64,000 bases of DNA. Source: Marilutibacter chinensis (GTDB lineage Bacteria; Pseudomonadota; Gammaproteobacteria; Xanthomonadales; Xanthomonadaceae). The translations under genes were made by a program, and so were the position numbers. Position 1 is the stretch's first letter; each line of letters opens with the position of its first letter. Below are positions 63,181-64,000 of the stretch, piece after piece. The stretch spans positions 124,001 to 188,000 of the forward strand of contig NZ_JAKJPO010000001.1 in the NCBI RefSeq assembly GCF_021725675.1, written 5' to 3'. The notes beneath the pieces were generated by a model, which saw nothing but the letters and a program-made list of their open reading frames with translations, searched no databases and was not told the origin of the DNA.

Positions 63181-63271
63181 GAGCGGGCATGCAAGTGCCC
63201 GCTCCGGCGGAAGCGGGGCAGGCGCTTGCCTGGCCCCGCCCTATCTGAACGAATACGGAGGATCCGTTCAG
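63181..63271. repeat. Cluster of three hairpins between the YbjN-like gene and nudJ
   Basis: Three consecutive stems lie in a 177-bp gap. GAGCGGGCA/TGCCCGCTC is at 63181-63204. GCGGGGC-AGGC / GCCT-GGCCCCGC, with one bulge, is at 63213-63239. CTGAACG/CGTTCAG is at 63245-63271. One or more may terminate the YbjN-like transcript on the minus strand. They are not copies of each other. Confidence 0.65.
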
Positions 63272-63277
63272 CCTCTT

Positions 63278-63757
63278 CTAGAACTCGTCCTCGCCGTCGG
63301 TCAGCACCACCTCCATCCGGTCGGCGACCTGGGCGGCGTACTCGATCGCGTCGTTCAGCTCGTCGTCGGGAGCATCGGCGGAAATCTTGACCACGTACAC
63401 CGCCATGTCGTCCTGCTTGGCCCAGGCGCCGAGCTTGTTCTCCATCGTTTCCTGCAGCAGCCGGTTGGCGACCAGCGCCGGGAAGTCGCTTTCCTCCGCC
63501 CGGTAGGCCGGTGCCCAGACCTCGCGTACCCGGTGGCTGCCGTAGGTCTCGACGTTGGAGATCACGAAGACGAGCTGGGTACGGCCGTCGTCGACCTCGA
63601 AGGTCATCTTGTAGTCGCCGTCGTCGTCGATCTCGTAGTCGTGGCCGAGCGCGTCGAGCTGGCGCTTGATCGCGGCGTCCTGCGCATGCGCAGTACTGCC
63701 GAACAGCGCGGCGCAGGACAGCAGGGTGGTCGCCAGCAAAGCCGAGGTCAGTCGCAT
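63278..63757 (-). CDS. Exported YbjN-like protein
   Basis: 159 residues from ATG at 63757. Signal peptide MRLTSALLATTLLSCAALFGSTAHAQ. The mature part (IKRQLDALGHDYEIDDDGDYKMTFEVDDGRTQLVFVISNVETYGSHRVREVWAPAYR, then LVANRLLQETMENKLGAWAKQDDMAVYVVKISADAP) looks like a YbjN-type fold, which in other bacteria is cytoplasmic and linked to sensory or chaperone-like roles. Here it is secreted. The 49 upstream in-frame codons are not part of it. The divergent clpS begins 114 bp away. Confidence 0.82.
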   Translation of the reverse strand: MRLTSALLATTLLSCAALFGSTAHAQDAAIKRQLDALGHDYEIDDDGDYKMTFEVDDGRTQLVFVISNVETYGSHRVREVWAPAYRAEESDFPALVANRLLQETMENKLGAWAKQDDMAVYVVKISADAPDDELNDAIEYAAQVADRMEVVLTDGEDEF

Positions 63758-63859
63758 CGTATATCCCCCTGGGTGGATGGGTCGTGGTCCAGCGTTGAAG
63801 AAGACAACGGCCGCATTGTGCCGGTGCCCGCGGGGGAGCGTCCATCCGCGGGCGCCCCT

Positions 63860-63871
63860 TATAATCGCGGC
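63860..63871 (+). promoter_or_regulatory. Perfect -10 box immediately upstream of clpS
   Basis: TATAAT (63860-63865) is 6 nt before the clpS ATG. No Shine-Dalgarno can be present in this space. The transcript must start at or near the ATG, so clpS is probably leaderless. Confidence 0.6.
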
Positions 63872-64000
63872 ATGGCGAAACAGATCGACCAAGAACACAG
63901 CCACGGCGTCCTGGTGGAAGTCGGCAAGCCCGAGGTGGCCCGCCCGCCGCTGTACTCGGTGCTGCTGCTGAACGACGACTACACCCCGATGGACTTCGTG
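63872..64000 (+). CDS. clpS: ClpS adaptor, N-terminal part (cut by window edge)
   Basis: 43 codons are visible: MAKQIDQEHSHGVLVEVGKP and then EVARPPLYSVLLLNDDYTPMDFV. PPLYSVLLLNDDYTPMDFV is diagnostic of ClpS, the adaptor that brings N-degron substrates to ClpAP; the N-terminal extension that reaches ClpA precedes it. The rest, with the N-degron pocket, lies outside the window, and clpA is expected next. It is divergent from the YbjN-like gene. Confidence 0.95.
   Translation, partial: MAKQIDQEHSHGVLVEVGKPEVARPPLYSVLLLNDDYTPMDFV

Overview
The window comes from a GC-rich gammaproteobacterium of the Xanthomonadaceae/Lysobacteraceae (Xanthomonas, Lysobacter and Luteimonas group). The main reason is a nearly complete rpf locus for diffusible signal factor (DSF) quorum sensing, in the order carA-orf-carB-greA-rpfE-recJ-acyltransferase/rpfD-prfB-lysS-rpfG-rpfC-rpfF-rpfB-orf-acnA(rpfA)-acnB, which is characteristic of that family. 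No species can be assigned from sequence reading alone. Almost everything is chromosomal core. I see no insertion sequence, prophage, CRISPR array, rRNA or tRNA gene.

Region 1 (1-18 kb). A tight minus-strand operon (membrane protein, small hypothetical, PaiB-like, atypical SDR, PilZ) lies next to asnS. Then come an A-type Fe-S carrier, a DUF885 peptidase, the ribosomal operon rpsF-rpsR-rplI, dnaB, alr, a wax ester synthase/DGAT-like acyltransferase, an OmpA-type lipoprotein, an MgtC-like protein, glucokinase, tmRNA (ssrA) and an orphan CHASE-PAS histidine kinase.

Region 2 (18-31 kb). smpB lies 2.5 kb from its partner ssrA. It is followed by ratA-rnfH, bamE, fur and recN, then the heat-shock cluster hrcA-grpE-dnaK-dnaJ. 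Sigma-32-type promoters precede grpE and dnaK, and hrcA appears to have a leaderless promoter. A YdeP-type molybdopterin oxidoreductase overlaps fdhD.

Region 3 (31-58 kb). dapB, carA, a small exported protein and carB lead into the rpf locus. RpfF makes DSF, RpfB is an acyl-CoA ligase acting on the signal or its precursors, RpfC is the membrane sensor and RpfG the HD-GYP cyclic-di-GMP phosphodiesterase output. rpfH is absent because rpfG and rpfC overlap by 4 bp. rpfB and rpfF are separated by a strong terminator. By eye, rpfC and rpfF have a more relaxed codon composition than their neighbours. prfB carries the classical autoregulatory +1 frameshift.

Region 4 (58-64 kb). A divergent LysR/MFS pair, hflD, mnmA, a NudJ-like hydrolase, a YbjN-like exported protein and the start of clpS.

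Non-coding features include several clear terminators, tandem hairpins between rpsR and rplI and downstream of the YbjN gene, a possible S6:S18 autoregulatory leader, and several starts with a -10 box 6-8 nt upstream and no Shine-Dalgarno, which suggests leaderless transcripts. No obviously novel defence or biosynthetic system was found. The best leads are the rpf-locus peculiarities, the atypical SDR operon, the ORF inside carAB, the acyltransferase-LytTR pair and the unexplained hairpin or repeat elements.
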